From assembly GCA_022829145.1 (NCBI GenBank), contig CM040751.1, positions 5,893,364 through 5,957,363 on the forward strand: a stretch of DNA of 64,000 nt, written 5' to 3'. The DNA is from Albula goreensis (Eukaryota; Chordata; Actinopteri; Albuliformes; Albulidae). Under the pieces are notes generated by a model that did not search any database, was not told where the DNA came from, and was given only the letters and a program-made list of their open reading frames with translations. Position 1 is the first letter of the stretch. Every line of letters begins with the position of its first letter. Made by a program: the position numbers and the translations under genes. Below, one piece after another: positions 10,335 to 20,900 of the stretch.

Positions 10335-12492
10335 AATTGATTCATATTCGACATTGCTAAAGTATCTGTATACCAAGTAATGTAATCGCAGTTGCCTTTC
10401 AACATCCCTTTACTTGGAGAATAAATGAAAACACATAATGTAGCCATGGAAATTTGCATTTCTCTTTCCCCATTAAACAAGTGTGATAGCTTAATTGACT
10501 GAGTTGAGTTAATTACTGAGAGAGTGCATGTAATGCTTTTTTCCCATAAACTCTCGATGAATCATCTTGACAGTCCCCTCCACCCATGTGACGTCTTTTC
10601 TCTGACTGGTTCTGCACACATTAAAGAGCTGACGTGTTTTATTAGGGGTCCTGAATGTAGTTGCAGAAATGGTAAACATTAAAACTCAAAACCTAATCAC
10701 TGTTTATCGATATTATTATGCAACAGAAAGAGTCTTCAGTCTACATCAGACATGTCAGGCTTGAGTTTGAGTGTTGTTCAGTGCACAGTTACTTCCAGAA
10801 TACAACTCATATGTGGCTACCTCATATGTTTTCACATATAGGTGACAAACTCTGATAAAACTCTACGCTTCAAACAAAGCACCATACTGTTTACAGGACA
10901 AAGAGCAAGGAATACACCTCTCCTGAGTTGTCAGTCCAACAACGATATGCAAGCTGTGCAAAATTTGCAATTGCCCCTAAAGCAAGTGACCTGAGTGTAC
11001 GCAGCATACTGAAGACTGTGTAAAAATTGTCTTTATCGACTTGCGATTTCATTCTTCATTTAATATTTCATCAAACTTGCTGAGAGAGGCATCACATGAT
11101 CATAATGTGAGAATAGAGCAGACATAACCGTCAAAGAGTGACAGAAATGAAATGTTAAAATAACCATCAGTGTAATTTCATAATCTGTGTCTCAAATGTA
11201 TTTGAACTTGACAGACTGATAAAGGGAGAATGACTCTCCCTTATTGTCAATTATTAATTTATATTCTCTGAGACATTATACTTTGGCAACATCTTATTTT
11301 AAATCCATATGACAAGGAGACAGTATAACCCACTTATGCTGCTAATTTGCCGTCATGTGTCCATTAGGAGGCAATAAATGGATATTCGATTCTTCCTAAG
11401 GAAATCACCATTGAATGAAATATGATGTTAATTATAAAAAGCCTGTTTTAAGACGCTATTAGGAAACTAGTAAGGCAAATAATGGACAACTTTTTTGTGT
11501 CGCTTATCCAAGGATAACTAAAGCAATTATGCATGGGCAATTTAAGCGGATTGCAATATAAGGGGCTTATATAATGCTTTATGACTAAAAATCAACATAC
11601 AAAAACATTATGACTGTTCTCCCATAATTCCAAGCCTTCTTGTGAATGCTCTATTTTTATGGAACATTTTGCCTGCTCATCTCATCTTGAATGTAAATAT
11701 TTCCAAGAAAAAAAAAATGTCAGATGGTTGGGGCTACCCATTAACATGCATGTTTGATAACATTTATCCCGATTCCTTTCTTTAAATTACAGAGGGGAAA
11801 TAATCATAAATGTATTGAAAATAGTATTCCGTTCTTGTGTTAATGAGTATTTAATTGTTCACATATCTAGTTCCAAAATGTGATTTAAGGGATAATGTCG
11901 ACATTCAGACGTCTTTCAGCCAATTAGAATGAGCTTCTAGAATGCACCCTCCCATGCAAGAACATAACTGACGAATAGTAGCACAAGGATTGACTCCTTC
12001 ACCAGACTCTTGATGTTGATTGGAGAGTGGAGTTCTCAAATTGACTCCCATGACTCCTAATTTCACTTAATTTACTGATTTCTCATTTACTTGGTGAATA
12101 GCCTACAGGCCTGCTTCACTCATCAACGTGCCTCATGTTTAAAAGTAGCGTTGCAAAATAATCCAAGTTTCAATTAAATTAAATTCATATTAATGATTAT
12201 GTTCGCCTTAAAAGTTTATCATAAAATGGTGTATCAAATGTGGCAGAGGAACGTCATACATTCTCACTGAGTATGTGTGGTCATGAGAATTTCAGCTCGT
12301 TCTGCTGAAGTAGTTTGTCACCAGACTCTGCTTCAGTTTTCTGAGGGAGTAGCTTTGGCATACGATGAAAAGCATCAAAGTGTGTTCATTAAAGCCACGG
12401 CAGAGATTCATCCCAGTTTTGTTTATTTGCAATCTGAGAAAACACTGCTTCTGTTTTCTGTTGTCATTTCCCTGGAACTAATTGGTATATAT
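10335..12492. other. AT-rich non-coding stretch
   Basis: No gene, RNA gene or clear mobile element is visible. A frame beginning at 12277 is open for 122 codons, but it runs into the LTR and has no recognisable domain, so I do not call it. The stretch ends at the 5' LTR, whose left neighbour is 'ggtatatat'. Confidence 0.5.
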
Positions 12493-12831
12493 TGTAGCGG
12501 TGAGTTCATGTATTTCATTCTGTTCCTGGTTTGGGGAGTTATGGGTAAATATTGGTTTAGTGTTCTTTTGCATAGTTTCCTCCTACAGTGTGTAATGTTT
12601 CAGCCTGGGAGTTTGTGTGTTGTTGGGGGGCTTTCAACCTTGTAATTGGGCATGTAAATGTTAGAGGTGCTTAGCCACCATTATAGAGAAGTATAGCACC
12701 TCGAGTTAACTACTGTACTGGCCATTGAAATGGGAGAGTGCTGTAATCGCTAAAACTGCTAATAAAGCTGGTAGCAAGATCCTGTTCAATTCAAGATGTC
12801 TCATTGTTCTTCATTACTGCCCACCGCTACA
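12493..12831 (+). repeat. 5' LTR of Ty3/Gypsy copy 1
   Basis: A 339-bp LTR that starts TGTAG and ends CTACA, a perfect 5-bp inverted pair of the usual TG...CA form. It contains a poly(A) signal AATAAA at 12761-12766. The five bases before it are 'tatat'. An in-frame gag ATG (12796) lies within its last 40 bp. Confidence 0.93.
12761..12766 (+). terminator. LTR polyadenylation signal
   Basis: AATAAA is present at the same place in the second LTR (17880-17885), where it would direct 3'-end formation of copy 1 transcripts. Confidence 0.6.
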
Positions 12832-13998
12832 ATGGTGTCAGAAGTGGGATGGGCGAAGATTGATGACATCACAAGGGAAATTGATGAGGCAGCTACATCC
12901 TTGCAGCAATATTCTAACAGCAAAAAGAAACTCAAGCTTCTAAGACATGAGTTCTCCACACAGGGCTCTAGTGGTGGTACAACTGCCTCAGTGCTGGAAG
13001 AATCTCGGAAGAGCACTGCCCCTACAGGAGAAGAGGATCAACGCTGTGTTATTGGAACTAGTGCGAAGCGCCCCTACCTGCCATCTCACTGGCTCCATGG
13101 AGAAAGTGCAAGGAGGAGCCAGGAAAGCGTCGCTGCCACCTCACATAGCCCTCAGCATCAGGATAAGTTGCTTCGTGCAGTGGAAGATCTCCAGCTTGCA
13201 GTGGGTCAGCTCCTTCAACAGGACAGTGCCAGCACTGTTGCGCTGAAGAATCTCTCTGCTCCGCCGACCCTGCCTTCTCACAACAACAAGCCTAAACTCT
13301 GCCGGTTTGATGGCAAGGGCAATTGGGAAGCATATGTGCTCCAGTTCAACCTGGTTGCTGAGGCACAGCAGTGGGATCATGCCCAGCGAGCTGTCCACCT
13401 TGCCACCGCATTGGAGGGGGATGCCTTGGAGGCTCTCCTGGACATTGACCCAGCTCTTCCAAAGACTTTTGACAATCTTTGTGAGGCACTGCAGCGGCGG
13501 TTTGGCAGAGTTACTTCTACAATAAGTCTCAAACAGCAGTTAGCAACTCGTGTACGCCACAGTAGTGAACGTTTAGGACTATTAGCCGCAGACGTAAACC
13601 GTCTAACACTCAGAGCTTACCCCCAGCTACCTCGCTCTGCCCGAGATGACCTTGCCCTGGATGCCTTCCTCCGAGCATTGCGGCCTTCTGCACTACGGCA
13701 ACAGGTGCGCCTTGCGAATCCCAGTTCTCTGGAAGGGGCACTCCGCTATGCAGAGGATATAGAGGCAATCCTCAAAGATGATGTGACTGAAGCTCCGCGG
13801 GGAACAGTCCGTGCACTCTCTCTAGACAAGGATGAAGATACAGCCCCCAGTGAGGCTCTGGTTCGGGCAGCCACTGACAGAGACATCTCCTGTAACTTCT
13901 GCCGGCGCCGTGGTCATCGGGAGGTAGACTGTTACCGCCGTAAAGCCCGTGAGGAACGCCAGGACACTGGAGCTTTAAACGGAGGCCGGCTGGCGTAG
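12832..13998 (+). CDS. gag: Gag of the Ty3/Gypsy element (capsid and nucleocapsid)
   Basis: Structural protein that would form the cytoplasmic particle and package the RNA. I prefer the start at 12832 (388 codons): it has A at -3 and G at +4, whereas the in-frame ATG at 12796 lies inside the LTR (400 codons). The first ~50 residues are charged and helical, probably a coiled coil. A capsid-type retrotransposon gag region follows at roughly residues 150-290, with the typical 'LPKTFDNLCEALQRRFG' pattern. A single zinc knuckle CX2CX4HX4C (CNFCRRRGHREVDC) sits about 30 residues before the end. The frame ends in TAG at 13996-13998, 16 nt beyond a slippery heptamer that would send some ribosomes into pol. 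Codons are intact throughout, unlike pol. Confidence 0.9.
   Translation: MVSEVGWAKIDDITREIDEAATSLQQYSNSKKKLKLLRHEFSTQGSSGGTTASVLEESRKSTAPTGEEDQRCVIGTSAKRPYLPSHWLHGESARRSQESVAATSHSPQHQDKLLRAVEDLQLAVGQLLQQDSASTVALKNLSAPPTLPSHNNKPKLCRFDGKGNWEAYVLQFNLVAEAQQWDHAQRAVHLATALEGDALEALLDIDPALPKTFDNLCEALQRRFGRVTSTISLKQQLATRVRHSSERLGLLAADVNRLTLRAYPQLPRSARDDLALDAFLRALRPSALRQQVRLANPSSLEGALRYAEDIEAILKDDVTEAPRGTVRALSLDKDEDTAPSEALVRAATDRDISCNFCRRRGHREVDCYRRKAREERQDTGALNGGRLA
12833..12850 (+). other. Primer binding site, tRNA-Leu(CAA)
   Basis: TGGTGTCAGAAGTGGGAT begins one base after the LTR. It is complementary to the 3' end of vertebrate cytosolic tRNA-Leu(CAA) (…ATCCCACTTCTGACA plus CCA) over 18 nt. This would prime minus-strand cDNA synthesis. 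The site overlaps the gag ATG at 12832-12834. It is deleted from copy 2. Confidence 0.8.
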
Positions 13999-14037
13999 AC
14001 GGGGCGATGCCAGCCCAAACCAGAAGTACCTGCCCCG
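13974..14037 (+). promoter_or_regulatory. Predicted -1 ribosomal frameshift signal with pseudoknot
   Basis: The slippery heptamer TTTAAAC at 13974-13980 is phased T-TTA-AAC in the gag frame, the canonical arrangement for -1 slippage. A 7-nt spacer follows (13981-13987). Stem 1 pairs GGCTGGC (13988-13994) with GCCAGCC (14009-14015), 7 perfect base pairs. Stem 2 pairs CGGGGC in the loop (14000-14005) with GCCCCG downstream (14032-14037), 6 perfect base pairs, giving an H-type pseudoknot. A -1 shift enters the protease frame, which is open from here to 14216. The gag stop lies within the stem 1 loop. The heptamer is kept in copy 2 (18906-18912). Confidence 0.8.
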
Positions 14038-14745
14038 ACATAGAGAGAGTGGGACGATGTGGCAAGCGAGGCCGTGGTATCTATGTGTTCTGTGAGGTTG
14101 ATGGGGTCCCTCTTACAGCATTGATAGACACGGGGGCCACCGTCACGTTGATTAGTACTAACCTGCTGGGAGATCGTGGGGATGGAAGGCAACCTCTATG
14201 CGCCTGGAGACAGTAACGGGGCAGACAGTGAGCATGGCAGGCCATCGCTCACTAACGCTACGCCTGGGCAACACAGTGATTACCCAGGAGTTCTTCGCCT
14301 CTGCTATCGGGGAAGACTGCATCCTGGGGTTTGATGCTCTAGCAGCAGCTGGGGTGTCCATTGATCCAGCTAAGGGGGCAGCTTCCATTGGCACCAAACA
14401 ACTAGCCGGGCCTCCCTGCCAGCCAGAACTGATCGTGGGAGACAACCAGTTTCAAGCAGCAAGTACAGCCGACACCACATGTCTAGCTCCATCATCTGAA
14501 ACCATGGCCGCCTTAGATCAGCTCTTCCAGCGCAGCAGTGAGGGCCTTGAGAAAGGAGAAAGTTCACAATTACATGCCCTCCTGACAGAGTTCCAGCACC
14601 TGTTTGCAGTGCGGGACAGTGAGTGCACCCGCACACCGCTGGTGGAGCATGATATCAACGTTGTAGGTGCGGCACCTATCCGCCAGCGACCGAGACGACT
14701 GCCATTCGCTAAGAGGGAAGAGGCTGAGGCAAAGATTCGAGATGG
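13980..14745 (+). pseudogene. pol: Pol segment 1: retropepsin-type aspartic protease and linker to RT
   Basis: This part would cleave the Gag-Pol polyprotein. It is entered by -1 frameshift from gag. An alternative entry is the ATG at 14007, in the same frame. The active-site motif 'ALIDTGATVTLIS' has its catalytic Asp at 14127-14129. The retropepsin's second signature, 'CILGFDAL', lies in another frame (ORF 14198-14854), so there is a frame change between about 14165 and 14198. The second frame continues through a linker into the N-terminal edge of RT and then meets another break near 14740, where two bases are missing relative to copy 2. The original protease-linker length cannot be judged precisely. 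Confidence 0.85.
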
Positions 14746-15975
14746 CAGCAGCAGGGGTTATCCAACCCTCACAGAGTCCGTGGGCATCACCTGCAGTGTT
14801 GGTGCGGAAGAAAGACGGATCCCTCCGCTTTTGCGTAGACTACAGGCGCCTTAATGCAGTTACCCGTAAGGACTCCTACCCACTTCCTCGTGTGGACGAA
14901 GCGCTAGACACTGTTGCTGGATCAAGCTGGTTCAGTTCTTTAGACCTTCGAAGTGGGTACTGGCAGGTCCCTCTCACGCCAGAAGCCAGGACAAAGACAG
15001 CGTTCACTATTGGACGTGGACTATGGGAATTTACTGTTCTACCATTTGGGTTGGCTAATGCCCCAGCCACGTTCGAGCGTCTAATGGAGCAAGTCCTTCA
15101 GGATGTACCACTAACAGCCTGTGTTGTGTATTTGGATGACCTGCTAGTACACGCTCCCACCTTTGAGTCAGCCCTAGGAAACCTGCGAGAGGTCTTCACT
15201 CGCATCGAGAAAGCCAACCTTCGCCTAAACCCAGCTAAGTGCCAGCTGCTTCGTCGCTCTGTCCAGTTCCTCGGACACATCGTTGGCCCAGAAGGAGTTT
15301 CAACAGACCCAGACAAGGTGACCTCTGTCCGTAATTGGCCCACACCAACCTCCCTCACTCAGCTGCGCAGCTTCATTGGCTTAGCATCCTATTATCGCCG
15401 ATTTATCAAGGGATTTGCTGACATAGTCAAACCGCTGACCACACTGTGTGAAAAGGGGAGGCATTTTGATTGGACTGCAGACTGCGACCAGGCCTTCCAG
15501 TCATTGAAAGCTAGCCTCACCTCTGCCCCTGTGCTCGCCCTGCCTCTCCCCACTGGGAAGTTCATCTTAGACACAGACGCCAGCAAGGTGGGACTGGGGG
15601 CTGTGCTCTCACAGATGGTAGATGGAGCAGAGAAAGTAGTGGCCTACTATAGCCGGGCTTTGGACAGACGGGAGCAAAATTATTGTGTCACCAGGCGTGA
15701 ATTGTTGGCAGTGATTGCAGGAGTGAAACACTTCCGCCCATACTTGTACGGTCGCCACTTCCACCTCCGCTCCGACCATGCATCTCTTCAGTGGCTACTG
15801 AGCTTCCGTGAACCAGAGGGACAGATGGCTAGGTGGCTGGAGATCCTGCAGGGGCTGGATTTTAGTGTAGAGCACAGAGCGGGGAAACAACACAGCAATG
15901 CAGACTCACTTTCACGCCGCCCGTGTGATGACTCATGTAGCCACTGCTGTCGGGCCGAGAAAAGGAAGACAAGAG
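14745..15975 (+). pseudogene. pol: Pol segment 2: reverse transcriptase and RNase H
   Basis: The longest uninterrupted pol piece (open 14667-16100). RT motifs in order: 'LRFCVDYRRLN', 'SLDLRSGYWQ' with a catalytic Asp, 'LPFGLANAPATFERLM', and the active-site YLDD at 15129-15140, followed by 'LGHIVG' and the 'SFIGLASYYRRFI' connection typical of Ty3/Gypsy. RNase H begins near 15560 with 'DTDAS' (15570-15584) and includes 'YSRALDRREQNY' and 'RELLAVIAGVKHFRPYL'. It ends at 'HRAGKQHSNADSLSRRP'. All key residues are present, so this domain pair looks chemically intact. A 2-nt GA gain near 15976 then shifts the frame before integrase. Confidence 0.93.
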
Positions 15976-17030
15976 AGAGACAGGCGAGGGCACCACAGTG
16001 GAGCACGCAGCCCAGATCAGTGCTCTTACCACCAGGCAGGTCATCTCTGGCGTCTCCCACACCGACCTGCTGGCAGCTCAGCAGTCTGACGAGGATATAG
16101 GCCCTGTCTGGGGTTGGAAACAAGGTGTGCAACGACCAACTAGGCCACAGCTTACCCCATACTCCACTGCTGTGAAGCTATTAGAGGCACAGTGGGACTG
16201 CCTTGAACTGGTTGACTCATTGCTGTACCGGAAATGGACTGACCCCCAGAAAGGCACCGTCACCCGGCAGCTTGTAGTCCCAGGACCAATGCGGGACGTG
16301 GTGTTGCGCCTCTCTCATGGGACTGCTGGAGCCGGCCACTATGGGTTTAACAAGACACTGGGGCGCCTTAGAGAGAGATTCTACTGGGGACGCTGCCGCA
16401 GAGATGTGGCCACATTCTGCGTTAGATGTGATGTGTGTGCTGGAAAAAAGGGGCCAGCAGACAGGGCACGGGCCCCTCTCCAGCAGCTCTTCAGTGGGTC
16501 CCCCATGGAGCGTGTGGCCATCGATATCCTGGGGCCATTTCCTCGATCAGAGGCAGGGAACCGTTATGTGCTTGCAGCAATGGATTATTTTACGAAGTGG
16601 CCAGAAGCATATGCAATTCCCTCACAAGAAACAGCTGTGATTGTTGATTGCCTGTTGGAGGGCCTGTTTTCACGGTTTGGGATCCCTGAATCGCTGCACA
16701 GTGACCAGGGAAGAAATTTTGAGTCCCAGGTGTTCGCTGGGGTCTGCCACCGTCTGGGGATCGAGAAGACAAGAACAACACCACTCCACCCCCAGAGTGA
16801 CGGCCTCATTGAACGGTTCAACCGCACTCTGGCCACACAGCTTGCTCTGCTGACTTCAGAGCACCAGCGAGACTGGGACTGTCACCTTCCTCTGGTCCTC
16901 CTTTCCTACCGCACAGCTGTGCAAGAGTCAACAGGTTTCACACCTGCGGCTCTCATGCTGGGCAGGGAGCTGCGAACCCCAGCTGATCTTGTCTTTGGAA
17001 GACCACCTGACAGGGGAGTGGCCATCAACA
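15975..17030 (+). pseudogene. pol: Pol segment 3: integrase (zinc-binding and DD35E core)
   Basis: This would insert the cDNA into the host genome. It is open in a second frame (ORF 15998-17281). An HHCC zinc-binding region spans about 16310-16440: His residues in 'HGTAGAGH' and Cys residues in 'CVRCDVC'. The catalytic core has Asp in 'AIDILGPF' (16523-16525), Asp in 'HSDQGRNF' (16703-16705) and Glu in 'LIERFNRT' (16811-16813). The last two are separated by exactly 35 residues, the retroviral/Ty3 DD35E spacing. The sequence is undamaged through 'LSYRTAVQESTGFTPAALM'. The frame breaks near 17040, where copy 1 has one base more than copy 2. Confidence 0.93.
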
Positions 17031-17612
17031 CCAGGCTTGGAGTACGTGGTGGAGCTGCAAAGCCGCATGGACCGAGCCCACCACTTAGCCAGGGAGCACA
17101 TACAAGGTGCAGGGATCCGGCAGAAGCGCAATTACGACACACGTTGTGCTGGGCGGCAGCTGGAACCAGGGGAGGCCGTGTGGGTGTACAACCCAAGGCA
17201 CGCAAGGACGGTGTCCCAAATTGGAGAGTGACTGGGAGGCCCCTGTCTGATTCTGGACCGCCTGTCAGATGTCGTCTATAGGGTCCACCTCCACCGACGA
17301 CCAAGAACCGTTGTCCTCCACCGGGACCGCCTGGCCCCTTATCGTGGTACTGCTGAACCTCCTACAATTTCACCCAGGCTCCGACGCCGCGTCCCACCAC
17401 GGGGCGCAGGGGAGGACACTCCTGGCACCGCGCTGGCCTCTCCTACAGCTGATGTCAACAGTCAGTCACGAGTGCAGAACGACTCCAGCCCGACTACATT
17501 GCCTTCAGCAGGGACTGTGACCCCACGGCGAGGTTCACGCCTCCGTAGGGCACCTCGTGCCTTGCAGGACTTTGAATGGCACCGGGGGCAGTGCCCAGGG
17601 GGAGAGGGATAG
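17030..17612 (+). pseudogene. pol: Pol segment 4: integrase C-terminal region
   Basis: C-terminal DNA-binding part of integrase plus a low-complexity tail. 'RQKRNYDTRCAGRQLEPGEAVWVYNP' pieces and, after another frame change, 'VYRVHLHRRPRTVVLHRDRLAPY' match the GPY/F-like module of vertebrate Ty3/Gypsy integrases. At least two breaks occur (near 17200 and 17246). The final frame is rich in Arg, Pro and Ser and ends in TAG at 17610-17612, directly against the right LTR. I see no convincing chromodomain. Confidence 0.8.
17598..17612 (+). other. Polypurine tract
   Basis: A purine-rich run, gggggagaggga, followed by 'tag' lies immediately 5' of the right LTR. It would prime plus-strand DNA synthesis. 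It overlaps the end of pol. Confidence 0.75.
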
Positions 17613-17950
17613 TGTAGAAGGTGAGTTCATGTATTTCATTCTGTTCCTGGTTTGGGAGTTATGGGTAAATATTGGTTTAGTGTTCTTTTGCATAGTTTCC
17701 TCCTACAGTGTGTAATGTTTCAGCCTGGGAGTTTGTGTGTTGTTGGGGGGCTTTCAACCTTGTAATTGGGCATGTAAATGTTAGAGGTGCTTAGCCACCA
17801 TTATAGAGAAGTATAGCACTCGAGTTAACTACTGTACTGGCCATTGAAATGGGAGAGTGCTGTAATCGCTAAAACTGCTAATAAAGCTGGTAGCAAGATC
17901 CTGTTCAATTCAAGATGTCTCACCGTTCTTCATTACTGCCCACCGCTACA
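17613..17950 (+). repeat. Shared LTR: 3' LTR of copy 1 and 5' LTR of copy 2
   Basis: 338 bp, TGTAG...CTACA. It differs from the 5' LTR near its start (tgtagcgg versus tgtagaagg), by two single-base losses and by a TT-to-CC change near its end. It is followed without a flank or target duplication by a second internal region. Confidence 0.93.
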
Positions 17951-20900
17951 ATAGAGCACTGCCCTACGGGAGAAGAGGATCAACGCTGTGTTATTGGAAC
18001 TAGTCAGAGCGCCCCTGCCTGCCATCTCACTGGCTCCATGGAGAAAGTGCAGGAGGAGCCAGAAAGCGTCATGCTGCCACCTCACATAGCCCTCCCAGCA
18101 TCAGGATAAGTTGCTTCGTGCAGTGGAAGATCTCAGCTTGCAGTGGTCAGCTCCTTCAACAGGACAGTGCCAGCACTGTGCTGAAGAATCTCTCTGCTCC
18201 TTGACCCTGCCTTCTCACAACAACAAGCCTAAACTCTGCCGGTTTGATATGCAAGGGCAATTAAGCATATGTGCTCCAGTTCAACCTGGTTGCTGAGGCA
18301 CAGCAGTGGGATCATGCCAGGCTGTCCACCTTGCCACCGCATTGGAGAGGGGATGCCTTGGAGGCTCTCCTGGACATTGACCCAGCTCTTCCAAAGACTT
18401 TTGACAATCTTTGTGAGGGGCACTGCAGCGGTTTGGCAGGTTACTTCTACAATAAGTCTCAAACAGCAGTTAGCAACTCGTGTCAGCCACAGTAGTGAAC
18501 GTTTAGGACTATTAGCCGCAGACGTAAACCGTCTAACACTCAGAGCTTACCCCAGCTACCTCGCTCTGCCCGAGATGACCTTGCCCTGGATGCCTTCCTC
18601 CGAGCATTGCGGCCTTCTGCTCACGGACAGCAGGTGCTAGCCTTGCGAATCCCAGTTCTCTGGAAGGGGCACTCCCCGCTATGCAGAGGATATAGAGGCA
18701 ATCCTCAAGATGATGTGACTGAAGCTCCGCGGAGCAATCCGTGCACTCTCTCTGGACAAGGATGAAGATACAGCCCCAGTGAGGCTCTGGTTCGGGCAGC
18801 CACTGACAGAGACATCTCCTGTAACTTCTGCCGGCGCCGTGGTCCCGGGAGGTAGAGCTATTTACCGCCCATGTAAAGCCGTGAGGAACGCCAGGACACT
18901 GGAGCTTTAAACGGAGGCCGGCTGGGCGTAGCGGGAGGCGTGCCAGCCCAAACCAGAAGTACCTGCCCGACATAGAAGTGGGACGATGTGGCAAAGCGAG
19001 GCCGTGGTATCTATGTGTTCTGTGAGGTTGATGGGTCCCTCTTGCAGCATTGATAGACAGGGGCCACCGTCACGTTGATTATACTAACCTGCTGGGAGAT
19101 CGTGGGGATGGAAGGCAACCTCTATGCGCCTGGAGACAGTAGCAGGGGCAGACAGTGAGCATGGCAGGCCATCGCTCACTAACGCTACGCCTGGGCAACA
19201 CAGTGATTACCAGGAGTTCTTCGCCTCTGCTATCGGGAAGACTGCATCCTGGGGTTTGATGCTCTAGCAGCAGCTGGGGTGTCCATTGATCCAGCTAAAG
19301 GGCAGCTTCCGTGGCACCAAACAACTAGCCGGGCCTCCTGCCAGCCAGAACTGATCGTGGGAGAGACAACCAGTTTCAAGCAGCAAGTACACCCGACACC
19401 ACATGTCTAGCTCCATCATCTGAAACCATGGCCGCCTTAGATCAGCTCTTCCAGCGCAGCAGTAAGGGCCTTGAGAAGGAGAAAGTTCACAATACATGCC
19501 CTCTGACAGAGTTCAGCACCTGTTTGCAGTGCGGGACAGTGGTGCACCCTTTTTGCCGCTGGTGGAGCATGATATCGCGTTGTAGGTGCGGCACCTATCC
19601 GCCAGCGACGAGGCGACTGCCATTCGCTAAAGAGGGGAAGAGGCTGAGGCAAAGATTCGAGAGATGGCAGCAGCAGGGTTATCCAGCCCTCACAGAGTCG
19701 TGGGCATCACCTGCAGTGTTGGTGCGGAAGAAAGAGCGGATCCCTCGGCTTTTGCGTAGACTACAGGCGCCTTAATGCAGTTACCCGTAAGGACTCCTAC
19801 CCCACTTCCTCGTGTGGACGGGCGCTGGGCACACTGTTGCTGGATCAAGCTGGTTCAGTTCTTTAGACCTTCGAAGTGGGTACTGGCAGGTCCCTCTCAC
19901 GCCAGAAGCCAGGACAAGAGACAGCGTTCACTATTGGACGTGGACTATGGGAATTTACTGTTCTACCATTTGGGTTGGCTAATGCCCCAGCCACGTTCGA
20001 AAGCGTCTAATGGAGCAAGTCCTTCAGGATGTACCACTAACAGCCTGTGTTTGTATTTGGATGACCTGCTAGTACGCTCCCACCCTTTGAGTCAGCCTAG
20101 GAAACCTGCGAGAGGTCTTCACTCGCATCGAGAAAGCCAACCCGCCTAAACCCAGCTAAGTGCCAGCTGCCGTCGCTCTGTCCAGTTCCTCGGACACATC
20201 GTTGGCCCAGAAGGAGTTTCAACAGACCCAGACAAGGTGACCTCTGTCCGTGGTGGCCCACACCAACCTCCCTCACTCTCAGCTCGCAGCTTCATTTGGC
20301 TTAGCATCCTATTATCGCCGATTTATCAAGGGATTTGCTGACATAGTCAAACCGCTGACCACACTGTGTGAAAGGGGAGGCATTTTGATTGGACTGCAGA
20401 CTGCGACCAGGCCTTCCAGTCATTGCTAGCCTCACCCTCTGCCCCTGTGCTCGCCCTGCCTCTCCCCACTGGGAAGTTCATCTTAGACACAGACGCCAGC
20501 AAGGTGGGACTGGGGGCTGTGCTCTCACAGATGGTAGATGGAGCAGAGAAAGTAGTGGCCTACTATAGCCGGGCTTTGGACAGACAGGAGCAAAATTATT
20601 GTGTCAGGCGTGAATTGTTGGCAGTGATTGCAGGAGTGAAACACTTCCGCCCATACTTGTGCAGTCGCCACTTCCACCTCCGCTCCGACCATGCATCTCT
20701 TCAGTGGCTACTGAGCTTCCGTGAACCAGAGGGACAGATGGCTAGGTGGCTGGGAGATCCTGCAGGGGCTGGATTTAGTGTAGAGCACAGAGCGGGAAAC
20801 AACACAGCAATGCAGACTCACTTTCACGCCGCCCGTGTGATGACTCATGTAGCCACTGCTGTCGGGCCGAGAAAAAGGAAGACAAGAGAGACAGGCGAGG

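Larger units (their letters stand above)
12493..17950 (+). mobile_element. Ty3/Gypsy LTR retrotransposon, copy 1
   Basis: The order is 5' LTR (12493-12831), primer binding site, gag, pol as protease-reverse transcriptase-RNase H-integrase, polypurine tract, LTR (17613-17950). RNase H before integrase places it in the Ty3/Gypsy (Metaviridae) group rather than Ty1/Copia. No env-like frame follows pol. The LTRs are 339 and 338 bp and differ at only about five or six positions, indicating a young insertion. Gag is intact, but pol is interrupted by at least five small frame changes, so as read here it cannot make a full polyprotein. A second, noisier body begins directly from its right LTR. I could not place it in a named lineage. 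Confidence 0.95.

Noticed and set aside
12277..12645. 122-codon frame ahead of the retroelement
   Set aside because: It straddles the LTR boundary and has no domain; half of it is LTR sequence.
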